Part shown: one piece after another, positions 8,161 through 17,902 of the stretch | Layout of the letters: the number at the start of each line of letters is the position of its first letter | Numbering within the stretch: the stretch's first letter is position 1 | Assembly: GCA_025056215.1 (NCBI GenBank) | Contig: JANWWC010000001.1 | Span: 962,371-1,026,370 of the forward strand | Source: Cytophagales bacterium | GTDB taxonomy: Bacteria; Bacteroidota; Bacteroidia; Cytophagales; Flammeovirgaceae | DNA length: 64,000 nucleotides | Direction: 5' to 3' | The notes under the pieces: generated by a model | Told to the model about the DNA's origin: nothing | The model's input: only the letters and a program-made list of their open reading frames with translations | The model's database searches: none | Made by a program: the position numbers and the translations under genes

Positions 8161-9549
8161 ATGAAAAAAGTAATCAAACTGGATAATTCTAATTCGGAAG
8201 ATATAGAAAAGTTCTTACCTTTTATACCAAACGAAGAACAAAAAGAAGCTCTTTGCTTATTAAAAAACTTTTTACAACCAGAAAATAGCGATGATTTTTT
8301 CATTTTAAGCGGCTCAGCAGGCACAGGAAAAACCTCCTTAGCAAAAGCTATTTGCGATTATCTGCATGACCAACAAATAAATGTATTCTTGTGCGCTCCT
8401 ACGGGAAGAGCTTCTTTCGTGATTAGTAACAAAACTAACCGAGAGGCGCGCACTATTCATAGTCTTATTTATTCTCCTACTGTTAATAAAAAAAGAAGAA
8501 GAATCATATTACACATTAAAAAAAACGCATCAAAAGGAATTTATATCGTCGACGAATCTTCCATGATCAGCAACGTCGTTCGATCAGAAGAAGGGTTATT
8601 TTTAACACCTAGTAGTCTTTTAAAAGATTTAATTACTTTCATCAAACAAGGAGATTCTCGAAATAAAATCATATTTATCGGAGACCGTTTTCAGCTTCCT
8701 CCCGTCGGACAAAAAGATGGTCTAGTGCCCGCTCTCGATCGAAAGTATTTAGAAAGTCAGTTTAACTTAAAAGGTAACGAGTTTACCTTAACAAATCCTA
8801 TGCGCCAAAAAGAAAATTCCATCATTCTGCAAGTTGCTACCCAAATCCGAAACCGCATGATGAGAGGAGAAAAAGGCGAATTCCTGAAAGGAACGTGGTT
8901 TTCTTATTCAGACGGTATTCAAAAATTAGCAGAAATCTATCACCAAGACTGTGAAAAAATAGATAGCGCTGTGCTAATTGCTCTGAAAAACGAAGATGTG
9001 CATAATTTTAACAAAGAGATTCGCAAAGCCATTTGGGGAGAAAAACAAGCCCTTAAATTACATCCTGGTGATTGGGTAATATTGCAACAAAATTGTTACC
9101 TTGGAAACAAAACCTTTTATAATGGCGAATCGGCTATTGTCGAAAGCATAGATTGGGGAAACATTAACCGAGTAGCAGATCTTCATTTTGCAAAAGTACG
9201 CCTTCGCTTTAAAAGACACTCCTATGAGGAAATTATAGAACGTCTTATGCTCTTAGAAGTATTAGATTCTCCTACTGGAGAACTATCGCAAGAACAAGAG
9301 GATGCTTTATGGGTCTCAGAATATAAACACAATAAAATTTTCAGCACAACAAACGATCCTCGGGATAGCAACTACATTAATGCATTCCGCTTGCGATATG
9401 GCTACGCACTTACTTGCCACAAAGCACAAGGCGGTGAATGGGATAATGTCTTTATCTATTCAAGTTATCATCCTGATAATCAAGCATGGCAATACACAGC
9501 AGTAACTCGCGCTAGGAATAATTATTTTATTGTTAAGAAAAAAGACTAA
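8161..9549 (+). CDS. SF1B DNA helicase, RecD/Dda-like AAA ATPase
   Basis: A 462-residue protein with Walker A GSAGTGKTSLAKA (about residues 51-63), motif Ia-like CAPTGRAS, Walker B IVDESSMIS, motif III FIGDRFQLPPVGQ, and a C-terminal UvrD_C_2-type motif (YGYALTCHKAQGGEWDNVFIY) followed by AVTRARNNYFIV. This order is that of RecD2/Dda-type 5'-3' helicases. It lacks RecD2's N-terminal extension, so it is nearer the short stand-alone form common in Bacteroidota. Likely role is DNA repair or recombination. It stands alone, with 740 bp and 930 bp of gene-free sequence on its two sides. The ATG at 8161 is the first in frame and places Walker A at a normal distance. Confidence 0.88.
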   Translation: MKKVIKLDNSNSEDIEKFLPFIPNEEQKEALCLLKNFLQPENSDDFFILSGSAGTGKTSLAKAICDYLHDQQINVFLCAPTGRASFVISNKTNREARTIHSLIYSPTVNKKRRRIILHIKKNASKGIYIVDESSMISNVVRSEEGLFLTPSSLLKDLITFIKQGDSRNKIIFIGDRFQLPPVGQKDGLVPALDRKYLESQFNLKGNEFTLTNPMRQKENSIILQVATQIRNRMMRGEKGEFLKGTWFSYSDGIQKLAEIYHQDCEKIDSAVLIALKNEDVHNFNKEIRKAIWGEKQALKLHPGDWVILQQNCYLGNKTFYNGESAIVESIDWGNINRVADLHFAKVRLRFKRHSYEEIIERLMLLEVLDSPTGELSQEQEDALWVSEYKHNKIFSTTNDPRDSNYINAFRLRYGYALTCHKAQGGEWDNVFIYSSYHPDNQAWQYTAVTRARNNYFIVKKKD

Positions 9550-9599
9550 TTTCTTTTTCATTAAAAAATTACCAATTCAACTTAGTTAAACCTGCTGTT

Positions 9600-10390
9600 G
9601 AACATGTACTAAAAAACATCAAATTTCCATAAAATCATTTTTTGTAACCACAGACTAACAAGAAGTAAATGAACAAATTATGTTTCTGAGTCAGATTCTT
9701 GAAAAACTCATCATAAAAGACTTTCAGATTCCAAAAAAGTTTTGAGCATTCGTAATGCGAGAAAATTTCTACTGATCTATACGCATCAATTTTCTTCACA
9801 TAGAGATTTTTAAGAGAAAAACCTGATCAATTTCGTGGATTTATTTCCACAAGGAGAAGTCACACAAATTAGTACAGCGCTTCTGCAAGAGCAAAATTTA
9901 TCATTCTTTTGTTACTAAGATTCAAAAAAACGATTCTCTTCCCTACAAAACATCGGAATTTTGTTCCATGTTAATTCGAACCAAGCAGTTTGTCATATTT
10001 TTCAACTTGCGAATACAATTTTCGACCTACAATAGGGCAAAATACCCAAATATCAAAATGGACTTCGCAAAGTTAATCCAGAAATATCAAGAGTATTTTC
10101 TGAGCTTATGAAAGAACGTTCTGACTATTAACGTCTTAGCTAAAATAAAGTATGAATAAAATTTGCGTTCCGAAGATGTCTTGTTAATGTCAGCATTCAA
10201 CAAAAATATAATTCGCTACATCAATCAGAATATAAACATCCAAAGTAGTGAGAAAGTGATGAACAATACTTTTTTCTAATGCTTTAGTCTATGAAATAGA
10301 AGAAATATTCTCTCCTACGATAAAGAGATTCCCTCTATTGCAAGACAATTATTCCGTTTAAGACAAGTGATTTTAACAATTTTTTTACAA
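9600..10390 (+). pseudogene. Decayed coding sequence downstream of the helicase gene
   Basis: This stretch has no intact gene but shows protein-like fragments. In the helicase's own frame, 9814-10128 reads with only two internal stops (9916-9918, 10033-10035) and contains GEVTQISTALLQEQNLSFF and NQAVCHIFQLANTIFDL. A different frame at 10160-10276 encodes RSEDVLLMSAFNKNIIRYI. The change of frame and the stops suggest an inactivated gene. The fragments faintly recall SF1 helicase segments, but I cannot assign the family. The remainder, up to the DUF4175 gene at 10483, is AT-rich and unrecognised. Confidence 0.45.
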
Positions 10391-10482
10391 ACATGTTTTT
10401 AACATTGTACCTTTATTCAAAAACGCATCTCTTTTTTGTTATAAAATTGCATTTTACTATCTTTATAAAAAAGCTAAAAAAG

Positions 10483-13400
10483 ATGAACCTTCAACAAAAT
10501 CTCCAGAGATTTAAGAGAAAGTATTACCTTAATTTGTGCATAAAAGGAAGCTTGCTCGCTTTAAGTTTGCTTATTAGCGCGTTTATGCTTGTCAACGCGA
10601 TTGAATACTTTGGCCAATTATCAAGTACCTATCGCACGATTTTGTTCTTTGGGTATTTATCTATTGCAGGAGTTGCAATCTACTTTTGGACAATTCATCC
10701 AGCCATCAAACTTATTAACAAAAAAACGCAGCTTTCTGATGAAGAAGCGGCGCGATTTATTGGCAATCACTTTCCAAACGTAGGCGATAAACTTTTGAAT
10801 ACACTCCAACTTTTTAAACTAGCAGCACAATCGGAGTTAGCCCGTGCTGGTATCATGCAAAAACAATCTCAAATGGAAAATATTGATTTTGCTTCTGCCA
10901 TCGACTTGCGAGAAAATCGAAAATATTTGCGTTTTATTGTGGCTCCTTTTTTAATAGGAATAGGAATTTGGGTTTTTGTTCCACAGTTTTTTACAGAATC
11001 TACTCCCCGTCTGATTCAATACCATAAAGAATTTATTCCGCGAGCACCTTTTCAGTTTGTCATTTTGAACGATACATTGCAAACTTTTCAAAACGAAGAT
11101 TTCTTACTCAATGTAAAAGTTACAGGAACAGCAATTCCTCAAGCAGTTTACCTTATAACTGATGACGGGCGCAGACTAAGACTTTCTCAACAAAAAACAG
11201 ACTCTTTTACTTATCATTTTACTCAACTAAGGCAATCTTTTCAATTTTATTTGGAGGGTTCAGGATTTCGCTCTCAAGAAACTTACTTTTTAGAAGTACT
11301 CGAACGCCCTCTTTTGAAAAATTTTCAGGTTCATTTAACCTACCCCGCTTACATTAATAAGAGTTCTCAAACGATGGAAAATATAGGCACGCTTACCATC
11401 CCTCAAGGTACAAAAGTGGAGTGGTTTTTCTCTACATCCGAAACCGACTCAATGAGCATTTTCTTTCTAAAGGATCGCCAAACAGCTACACTTACTAAAA
11501 ACAAAGATAAGTTTAGCTTTCAACGAAAATTTTATCAATCCGAAAATTATCAGATACAACTATTCAATCGTTACTCTCGAAACAAAGAACCAATAGAGTA
11601 TACTATTAATGTTATTCCTGACCTTTCACCTACTATCACAGTGCAACAATTTCAAGATACTGTTTTGTTTGAGAAATTATTTTTGGGAGGAAATATTACA
11701 GACGATTACGGTATTTCAGCGCTATATTTTAAATACAAAGTATTTAATCCTTACGGAGCAGATACAAGCAAACATTATGCAAGCATTCCCATCTCATTTA
11801 ATAAAAATGTGATCAATCAGAGTTATTTTCACCAAGTTTCTTTATCAGAACTAAATTTAGAAAAAGGCGCTACCATAGAATATTTTGTAGAAGTATGGGA
11901 TAACGATGGCGTAAACGGCAGAAAATCAGCGCGCACACCTGTCATGCGGTTCAGAACTCCTACGAAAGCAGAAATAAAAGAAAGCATTGCGCGCACCGCT
12001 ACTAATACCGAACAACAACTCGATAATGCTCTCGACAAAGCCAAAGAAGCGAAAAAAGAAACACGTGAGTTACAAGAGCGTCTCAAAAGCAAAAGAAGGC
12101 TCGATTGGCAAGATAAACGTTTAGTAGAACAAATGACAGAACAGCGCAAAGAACTTGAAAAAACAATCGAGCAACTTCAAGAACAAAGCCGGCAACTCAA
12201 CGAAAAACAAGAAAAAAATAACGCTTTCCAAAATGAAAGAATCGCTGAAAAAGCAAAAGAGCTCCAAAAACTTATGGATGAACTCTTAGACAAAGATACT
12301 AAAAAACTTTATGAAGAACTTAACCGCCTGATGGAACAAAATGTTGTTACAGACGATTTACAACGCTTGCTAGAAAAAATTGAGCAAAAACAACTCAACT
12401 TAGAACGCGAACTCGACAGAGCTTTAGAGATGTTCAAAAAACTTAAGTTTGAAATGAAAGTAGAACAACTCAAAAACGACCTGAAAGAACTCTCTCAGGC
12501 TCAAGAAAATCTTGCAAAAGAAACGGAAGAAACTAAGAAATCAGAATTAGAAGAGATTCAACGCAAACAAGAACAACTCAACTTCGAATTTGACCAACTC
12601 CAAAAAGAATTCGATGAGCTTAAAAAAATGAACCAAGAACTTCAACAACACAAAGAATACGAGCTCGAACAACTGGAAAATCTTCAAAAAGAAACAGACC
12701 AAAAGCAAGAAAACGCTTTGAAAGAACTCCAGAAAAATAACAAAAAGTCATCTATTCAACAACAAAAGGAGGCAGCTGAAAAAATGAAGCAAATGGCCCA
12801 AAAAATGGAGCAAATGCAGCAAGAAAGCGAAATGCAACAACTCGGCGAAAACTATGATGATTTGCGGCAAATCCTAGACAATCTCATCAAGCTCTCTTTT
12901 GACCAAGAAGCTTTAATGAAAGAATTTCGCTCTGTAAAACGAATCGACCCTAAGTTTGTCAAACTTAGCCAACAACAACTTAAACTGAAAGAAGATGCTA
13001 AAATCATAGAAGATAGTCTTTTAGCTCTTTCTAAAAGAGTATTTCAACTTCAATCTTTTGTAACGCGAGAAGTCGCCGAAATGAACCGCTACATGGATGA
13101 ATCTATGGAAGAAATTCGAAAAAGAGTTCCTGAAACTGTTTCTGCTAAACAACAGTTTGCCATGACTTCCATGAACAATCTCGCTTTGATGCTCAACGAT
13201 CTTCTCCAACAAATGCAAAATCAGATGCAAAGCATGGCAGGAAAAGGGCAACAAAAAAATTCTCAAAAGAAAAATCAAGGAAGCACTCCTAAATTATCCG
13301 ACTTACAAAAACAACTCAACCAAAAAATTGAAGAACTCAAAAAATCAGGCAAAACAGGCCGCGAACTCTCGGAAGAACTCGCCAAACTGGCTGCCGAGCA

Positions 13401-13869
13401 AGAAGCCATTCGTCGAGCACTCCAACAGCAGCAAAAAGCTAGCCAAAAAGGTGAACAAGGCGAAGGAAACCCTGATGGAAAGCAAGGAAAATCTCAGAAC
13501 GGAAATACTTCTGAAGACGATAAAAACAAAGAAGGAGAAAATGGACAAAAAGATGGCGGAAAGACAGGACAACTTATGGAAGAAACCGAAAAAGATTTAG
13601 TAAACAAAAAATTGGACGATGAACTCTTGCGTAGACAACAAGAAATCTTAACACGACTTCTCGAATCTGAAAAAGCTCAACGTGAACGAGACTTTGACGA
13701 CAAACGCGAAGCACAACAAGCTCAAGAAAAACAATCGCAAACTTCTAAACAGTTCGAAGAATATTTTAAATTAAAAGAAAAACAAACGGAACTCCTCAAA
13801 ACAGTTCCTCCATCGCTGAGCCCGTATTATAAACAACAAGTAGATGAATACTTTAAAAAACTAAAATAA
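10483..13869 (+). CDS. DUF4175 family membrane protein with very long coiled coil
   Basis: About 1128 residues from the ATG at 10483. The frame is open to 10393, but those 30 codons are low-complexity and probably untranslated. Two N-terminal helices (about 20-42 and 52-72) are followed by a helix near 140-160 and a long soluble beta-rich region, then from about residue 500 a highly charged Q/E/K-rich coiled coil of some 550 residues. The arrangement matches DUF4175 proteins of Bacteroidota, which are of unknown role and probably envelope-anchored. The Maf gene follows after a single base, so they form an operon. Composition of the C-terminal half is strongly biased, so similarity searches there would give spurious coiled-coil hits. 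Confidence 0.8.
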   Translation: MNLQQNLQRFKRKYYLNLCIKGSLLALSLLISAFMLVNAIEYFGQLSSTYRTILFFGYLSIAGVAIYFWTIHPAIKLINKKTQLSDEEAARFIGNHFPNVGDKLLNTLQLFKLAAQSELARAGIMQKQSQMENIDFASAIDLRENRKYLRFIVAPFLIGIGIWVFVPQFFTESTPRLIQYHKEFIPRAPFQFVILNDTLQTFQNEDFLLNVKVTGTAIPQAVYLITDDGRRLRLSQQKTDSFTYHFTQLRQSFQFYLEGSGFRSQETYFLEVLERPLLKNFQVHLTYPAYINKSSQTMENIGTLTIPQGTKVEWFFSTSETDSMSIFFLKDRQTATLTKNKDKFSFQRKFYQSENYQIQLFNRYSRNKEPIEYTINVIPDLSPTITVQQFQDTVLFEKLFLGGNITDDYGISALYFKYKVFNPYGADTSKHYASIPISFNKNVINQSYFHQVSLSELNLEKGATIEYFVEVWDNDGVNGRKSARTPVMRFRTPTKAEIKESIARTATNTEQQLDNALDKAKEAKKETRELQERLKSKRRLDWQDKRLVEQMTEQRKELEKTIEQLQEQSRQLNEKQEKNNAFQNERIAEKAKELQKLMDELLDKDTKKLYEELNRLMEQNVVTDDLQRLLEKIEQKQLNLERELDRALEMFKKLKFEMKVEQLKNDLKELSQAQENLAKETEETKKSELEEIQRKQEQLNFEFDQLQKEFDELKKMNQELQQHKEYELEQLENLQKETDQKQENALKELQKNNKKSSIQQQKEAAEKMKQMAQKMEQMQQESEMQQLGENYDDLRQILDNLIKLSFDQEALMKEFRSVKRIDPKFVKLSQQQLKLKEDAKIIEDSLLALSKRVFQLQSFVTREVAEMNRYMDESMEEIRKRVPETVSAKQQFAMTSMNNLALMLNDLLQQMQNQMQSMAGKGQQKNSQKKNQGSTPKLSDLQKQLNQKIEELKKSGKTGRELSEELAKLAAEQEAIRRALQQQQKASQKGEQGEGNPDGKQGKSQNGNTSEDDKNKEGENGQKDGGKTGQLMEETEKDLVNKKLDDELLRRQQEILTRLLESEKAQRERDFDDKREAQQAQEKQSQTSKQFEEYFKLKEKQTELLKTVPPSLSPYYKQQVDEYFKKLK

Positions 13870-13870
13870 G

Positions 13871-14461
13871 ATGTTCGAAATCATTCGAGACTTCCACTTA
13901 ATTTTAGCATCTGCTTCACCACGTAGAAAAGAAATTCTTCAACAAGCTGGCTTTTCATTTTCTATCAGAAAAAAAAACATAGAAGAAAGTTACTCTCCTT
14001 CCCTACATCCGTTGGAGGTGCCTACTTTTTTAGCCAAAAAAAAAGCAGAATCGTACGCACACGAACTCTCTCCCAACGAAATTCTTATTACAGCAGATAC
14101 AGTAGTAATATTAGAAAACCAAATTTTAGGTAAACCGCAAAACAAACAAGAAGCATTTCAGATGCTTACACGATTATCAGGAAAAAAACATGCAGTTGTT
14201 ACAGGGATTTGTTTGAGTTCTTATTTGCATCAACACACTTTCGACCAAATTACTTACGTGTACTTCAAACCACTTTCTCAAGCACAAATCGAATACTACA
14301 TCGAACACTACTCTCCCTTTGACAAAGCAGGCGCTTACGGAATTCAAGAATGGATTGGACTCATTGGTGTTTCTCGCATAGAAGGTTGCTTTTATAACGT
14401 AGTAGGATTTCCTATACAAAAATTTTGTGATGAATTACAAAATTTTGTGAAAAACTTCTAA
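13871..14461 (+). CDS. maf: Maf-family nucleoside triphosphate pyrophosphatase
   Basis: A 196-residue cytoplasmic house-cleaning enzyme that hydrolyses non-canonical or surplus nucleoside triphosphates (dTTP/UTP type in the YhdE group). Diagnostic motifs are ILASASPRRKEIL at about residues 11-23, the conserved ITADTVV at about 74-80, LGKPQNKQEAF, and the SGKKHAVVTG loop. It starts one base after the DUF4175 stop codon. Length is normal for the family. Confidence 0.92.
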   Translation: MFEIIRDFHLILASASPRRKEILQQAGFSFSIRKKNIEESYSPSLHPLEVPTFLAKKKAESYAHELSPNEILITADTVVILENQILGKPQNKQEAFQMLTRLSGKKHAVVTGICLSSYLHQHTFDQITYVYFKPLSQAQIEYYIEHYSPFDKAGAYGIQEWIGLIGVSRIEGCFYNVVGFPIQKFCDELQNFVKNF

Positions 14462-14507
14462 TTTTTGTATAAATTGATTGCAAATTTTACAATTTTTATA
14501 GCAAACC

Positions 14508-16337
14508 ATGCAGTTTAAAACTTTTAAAAACAAATTATTAGCCACTTACCTAATTTTTACAGGAATTATAGGAGTGGTAGCATGGTTTGGATACTATTTC
14601 TTTAAAAAATCTAACGATGTAACAGAGCTAGCTGATAAAATTTTTCGCTTGATGATAGACACCCAAAAAGCTATCCGAGCAGGCCAAGACTTTTTTCAAT
14701 ATGAAGCTGCTAAAGAAGAATTTCTTCAAAATGGTGAAAGCAATTATTTACAACTTCATGAAAACACACTTTATTACATTTTTGAAAGTCTTAAAGAAAT
14801 AGAAAATACACCAGAAATCGAAAAGTTCGGATTTATGGAAGAATTGGGCATTGCAAGCAGTGCTTTCATTGAATATCACGGACTTTTTGATAAAATCGTC
14901 AATAAAATTAAAGAAAGAGGAGCCAAGAATACAGGTTTGGAAGGAGAACTCCGAAAGATCGCTTCAAAGCTCGAGAGTTTTCCCTTTATGAAAAGAGAGT
15001 CTTTTTTACTTGTGCAACGATGGGAAAAAGAATATCTCACTCATCAAGATTCTTTGTGTTTAAAAAATTTTTACGCTGCTTTTCAAAAACTAAATTCTGA
15101 TGTAAAAAAACTATCTTCAGAGACTAAAAAAAATATTTTACCCATTCTTGTAGAGTATAAAACTACCTTCGATAAAATCGTAGTGATAGACGATGAATTA
15201 GGTTTAAAAAGCGGAAAAGGTCTTAGCAATCAACTTCGCAATACTATTATTCAGATTGAAGAAGCAGTAGGAATTGTAATGGACAAAGCCAGTTTGAGCC
15301 GCCAAAGCAACAATAAACGTCTCCAGCTTACTTTTAGCCGTTTGCTAGTTGTAACAATAGTGATTAGCATTATTCTTAGCTATACGGTCGCTTCTGACAT
15401 CACCAGACCAATTACTCAACTAGCTACTATGATCGATGTGATTATTTTAAGAAAATTTGACGAAAGAACTCCTTTGATAGAGGTAAAATCAAAAGATGAG
15501 ATCGGTCAACTGACAGCTAACTTGAATTTGATGATTCAAAAACTACGAGAATATATCAAACAACTTTCTGAAAAGTCAGAAGAACTAAGCTTACAAAACG
15601 AACAACTCAAAATCGTAAATAAAAAGTTATCGGAATCAGAGGCTAATTTGAGAGAGCTAAATCATATCAAAAACAGATTTTTTTCAATCATCTCTCACGA
15701 CCTGCGAGGACCTTTCAATACGTTGCGAGGCTTCTTGAATATTTTATCTTCTCATGCCGAAGGATTTTCTCCTTCTGAAATCAAAGCGCTTACTGCTGAA
15801 ATGCTGATTGCTGTAAACAACGTTTATAATCTTACCAATAATTTGCTCCAGTGGTCTCTCACGCAAACTGATGGCATCAAAGTCAATCCTACCGAAGTTG
15901 ATTTACACAAAGCAGTGTCAGAAACGTTCACCATTCTAAGCCGTCAGGCCCAAGAAAAAGAAATTACACTTTACAATTACGTTCCAGAAGGAGAAAAACT
16001 CTATACCGATCCTAATATTTTAGATTTTGTTATCAGAAATTTAGTAGCGAATGCGATTAAATTCACAGAAATAGGCGGTTGGATCCGTGTTTCTTCCCAC
16101 CGTTTAGAAAATGGACGACTCGAAATACAAGTAGCCGACAACGGCGTAGGCATCGAACCTGAACGCCTTCAAAAATTGTTTAAAATAGAGGAGCGCACCA
16201 GCACAAAGGGCACGCTCAACGAAAAAGGAACGGGATTAGGACTCATTCTCTGTAAAGAATTTCTCCAAAAATGCAATGCTTCTATGTCAGTAGAAAGCAC
16301 GGTTGGAAAAGGTACCACTTTCAAAATACTTTTTTAA
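14508..16337 (+). CDS. HAMP-containing sensor histidine kinase
   Basis: A 609-residue protein with a helix at about 10-30, an extracytoplasmic helical sensor region (about 35-275), a second helix (about 281-300), a HAMP domain with SDITRPITQLATMID, a coiled linker, and a HisKA/HATPase core. The phospho-acceptor His is about residue 397 (SIISHDLRGPFNTLRGF). The ATP-binding site has NLVANAIKFTE, DNGVGIEPERL and KGTGLGLILC. It has no receiver domain and no response regulator neighbour, so its partner is unknown. It follows the Maf gene after 46 bp. Confidence 0.88.
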   Translation: MQFKTFKNKLLATYLIFTGIIGVVAWFGYYFFKKSNDVTELADKIFRLMIDTQKAIRAGQDFFQYEAAKEEFLQNGESNYLQLHENTLYYIFESLKEIENTPEIEKFGFMEELGIASSAFIEYHGLFDKIVNKIKERGAKNTGLEGELRKIASKLESFPFMKRESFLLVQRWEKEYLTHQDSLCLKNFYAAFQKLNSDVKKLSSETKKNILPILVEYKTTFDKIVVIDDELGLKSGKGLSNQLRNTIIQIEEAVGIVMDKASLSRQSNNKRLQLTFSRLLVVTIVISIILSYTVASDITRPITQLATMIDVIILRKFDERTPLIEVKSKDEIGQLTANLNLMIQKLREYIKQLSEKSEELSLQNEQLKIVNKKLSESEANLRELNHIKNRFFSIISHDLRGPFNTLRGFLNILSSHAEGFSPSEIKALTAEMLIAVNNVYNLTNNLLQWSLTQTDGIKVNPTEVDLHKAVSETFTILSRQAQEKEITLYNYVPEGEKLYTDPNILDFVIRNLVANAIKFTEIGGWIRVSSHRLENGRLEIQVADNGVGIEPERLQKLFKIEERTSTKGTLNEKGTGLGLILCKEFLQKCNASMSVESTVGKGTTFKILF

Positions 16338-16385
16338 GACTCGATGCTTCCCATTTGCGTAAAACGTCGAATGGAAGATACAACA

Positions 16386-17054
16386 TTAGTCTTTAGTCAG
16401 AACCTCGTCTATTAATCCGTACTCTTTTGCTTCTTCAGCTCTCATCCAGTAGTCTCTATCGGCATCTTGCCATATCTTTTCATAGCTTTGTTTGCTATGC
16501 TTAGAGATAATTTCATAGAGTTCTTTTTTCAATTTCATAACTTCGCGCGCTGTAATTTCAATATCTGACGCTTGTCCTTGAGCACCGCCAAGAGGCTGGT
16601 GAATCATCACGCGAGAGTGCGGAAGAGCAGTTCTTTTTCCTGGTGTGCCTGCACATAAAAGAACAGCACCCATAGAGGCTGCTAATCCTGTACAAATGGT
16701 AGCCACATCCGGAGAAATGTATTGCATGGTATCATAAATTCCTAAGCCAGCATATACCGACCCGCCAGGGCTATTGATGTACATTTTTACGTCTTTTTTA
16801 GGGTCGAGCGATTGCAAAAATAACATCTGAGCAATTACAATGTTAGAAACGTAATCATCTACGGGTGTTCCTAAAAAAATAATACGATCAGCAATTAAGC
16901 GAGAAAATACATCAATCTCCGCAAAGCGGCGGTCGCGTTCTTCAATTACTGTTCGCGTCATGGCAGAAACATCACCGATGTAGCGATCAACTACCATACT
17001 ACTAATGCCTTGCCCTTTGATAGCATAGCTTCTAAATTCGTGTCCGAAATGCAT
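16386..17054 (-). CDS. clpP: ATP-dependent Clp protease proteolytic subunit
   Basis: A 222-residue serine protease subunit that forms the tetradecameric chamber used with ClpA/C/X. The catalytic triad is visible: Ser127 in GLAASMGA, His152 in [14 protein letters not shown] and Asp201 in DADRDYWM. The preceding [18 protein letters not shown] strand is typical. It is about 20 residues longer at the N-terminus than E. coli mature ClpP, as in many Bacteroidota. No clpX lies beside it, unlike many bacteria. Confidence 0.95.
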   Translation of the reverse strand: MHFGHEFRSYAIKGQGISSMVVDRYIGDVSAMTRTVIEERDRRFAEIDVFSRLIADRIIFLGTPVDDYVSNIVIAQMLFLQSLDPKKDVKMYINSPGGSVYAGLGIYDTMQYISPDVATICTGLAASMGAVLLCAGTPGKRTALPHSRVMIHQPLGGAQGQASDIEITAREVMKLKKELYEIISKHSKQSYEKIWQDADRDYWMRAEEAKEYGLIDEVLTKD

Positions 17055-17143
17055 AAGAATTAAAATTAAAATGAGTGAAACATTTTAGTATTTGCAAAAT
17101 TATTGTTAAAACTTGTAAATCTGATGCAACACAGCGAAAGAAG

Positions 17144-17896
17144 ATGAAGAAATATTTAGAACATTTTTATGCTTTCTTAGGTGTGTTCAATTTCCTTTTT
17201 TGGTATTTGTGTTTGTTTCCGATTTATGTAATACTTATAAGCCGCAAAGAATGGCATATTTACACAAAACGTATCAACCAAATTTTTGGGAACTTAATTT
17301 TTTGGTGTATTGGCATTCCGATTATTAAATATTCCAAAGGTTTTTATCATATCAGCGGCAACCAATATATTTTTGTAGCTAATCATACCTCCTATTTGGA
17401 TGTACCGTTGATTTCTGCCACTTCTCCTGTTACTACGATTTTTATGGGCAAAAAGTCTCTCGCTAAAATTCCTCTTTTTGGATATATGTATAAACGTCTG
17501 CACATTCCATTTGACAGAAAAAGCCCTCACGATATTCATACTTCTTTACAAAAAGCGCGCGATGTACTATCTCGCAAAATGAGCTTAGGAATTTTTGCAG
17601 AGGGTGGCATTCGCACTTCGAATCCTCCTCATTTAGCTCCTTTTAAGGAAGGAGCCTTTATTTTAGCTATCGAACAAAAAATACCCATTGTGCCCGTAGT
17701 GCTTTTGGACAATTGGTATATTTTTTGGAACCTCTCTTTTAGACTCAAATGGAAACCGGCTCGCATTATCTACTGCACACCTATTCAAACCCAACACCTT
17801 ACTTTACAAGATGCGGAAGCGCTTAAACAACAAACTTGGGATATCATTCAAACAGAAATTGAAAAAGAATATGGAACACTAAAAAAGGATAACTAA
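17144..17896 (+). CDS. plsC: 1-acyl-sn-glycerol-3-phosphate acyltransferase (PlsC family)
   Basis: A 250-residue acyltransferase of phospholipid synthesis. The frame extends to 17075, but the ATG at 17144 begins a natural N-terminus with a membrane helix (about 9-32). The catalytic HX4D motif is NHTSYLD (His81, Asp86), followed by MGKKSLAKIPLFGY, an RKSP block and the glycerol-phosphate binding FAEGGIRTS. VPVVLL comes near the end. It is transcribed divergently from clpP. Confidence 0.9.
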   Translation: MKKYLEHFYAFLGVFNFLFWYLCLFPIYVILISRKEWHIYTKRINQIFGNLIFWCIGIPIIKYSKGFYHISGNQYIFVANHTSYLDVPLISATSPVTTIFMGKKSLAKIPLFGYMYKRLHIPFDRKSPHDIHTSLQKARDVLSRKMSLGIFAEGGIRTSNPPHLAPFKEGAFILAIEQKIPIVPVVLLDNWYIFWNLSFRLKWKPARIIYCTPIQTQHLTLQDAEALKQQTWDIIQTEIEKEYGTLKKDN

Positions 17897-17902
17897 ATTT
17901 TT

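Noticed and set aside
9600..10390. Considered naming the fragments as a UvrD/RecB helicase pseudogene
   Set aside because: Only vague similarity to helicase motifs; family left open.
13328..13600. Second-frame ORF inside the DUF4175 coiled coil
   Set aside because: Highly biased A/G-rich sequence gives long frames on several strands; the annotated gene explains it.
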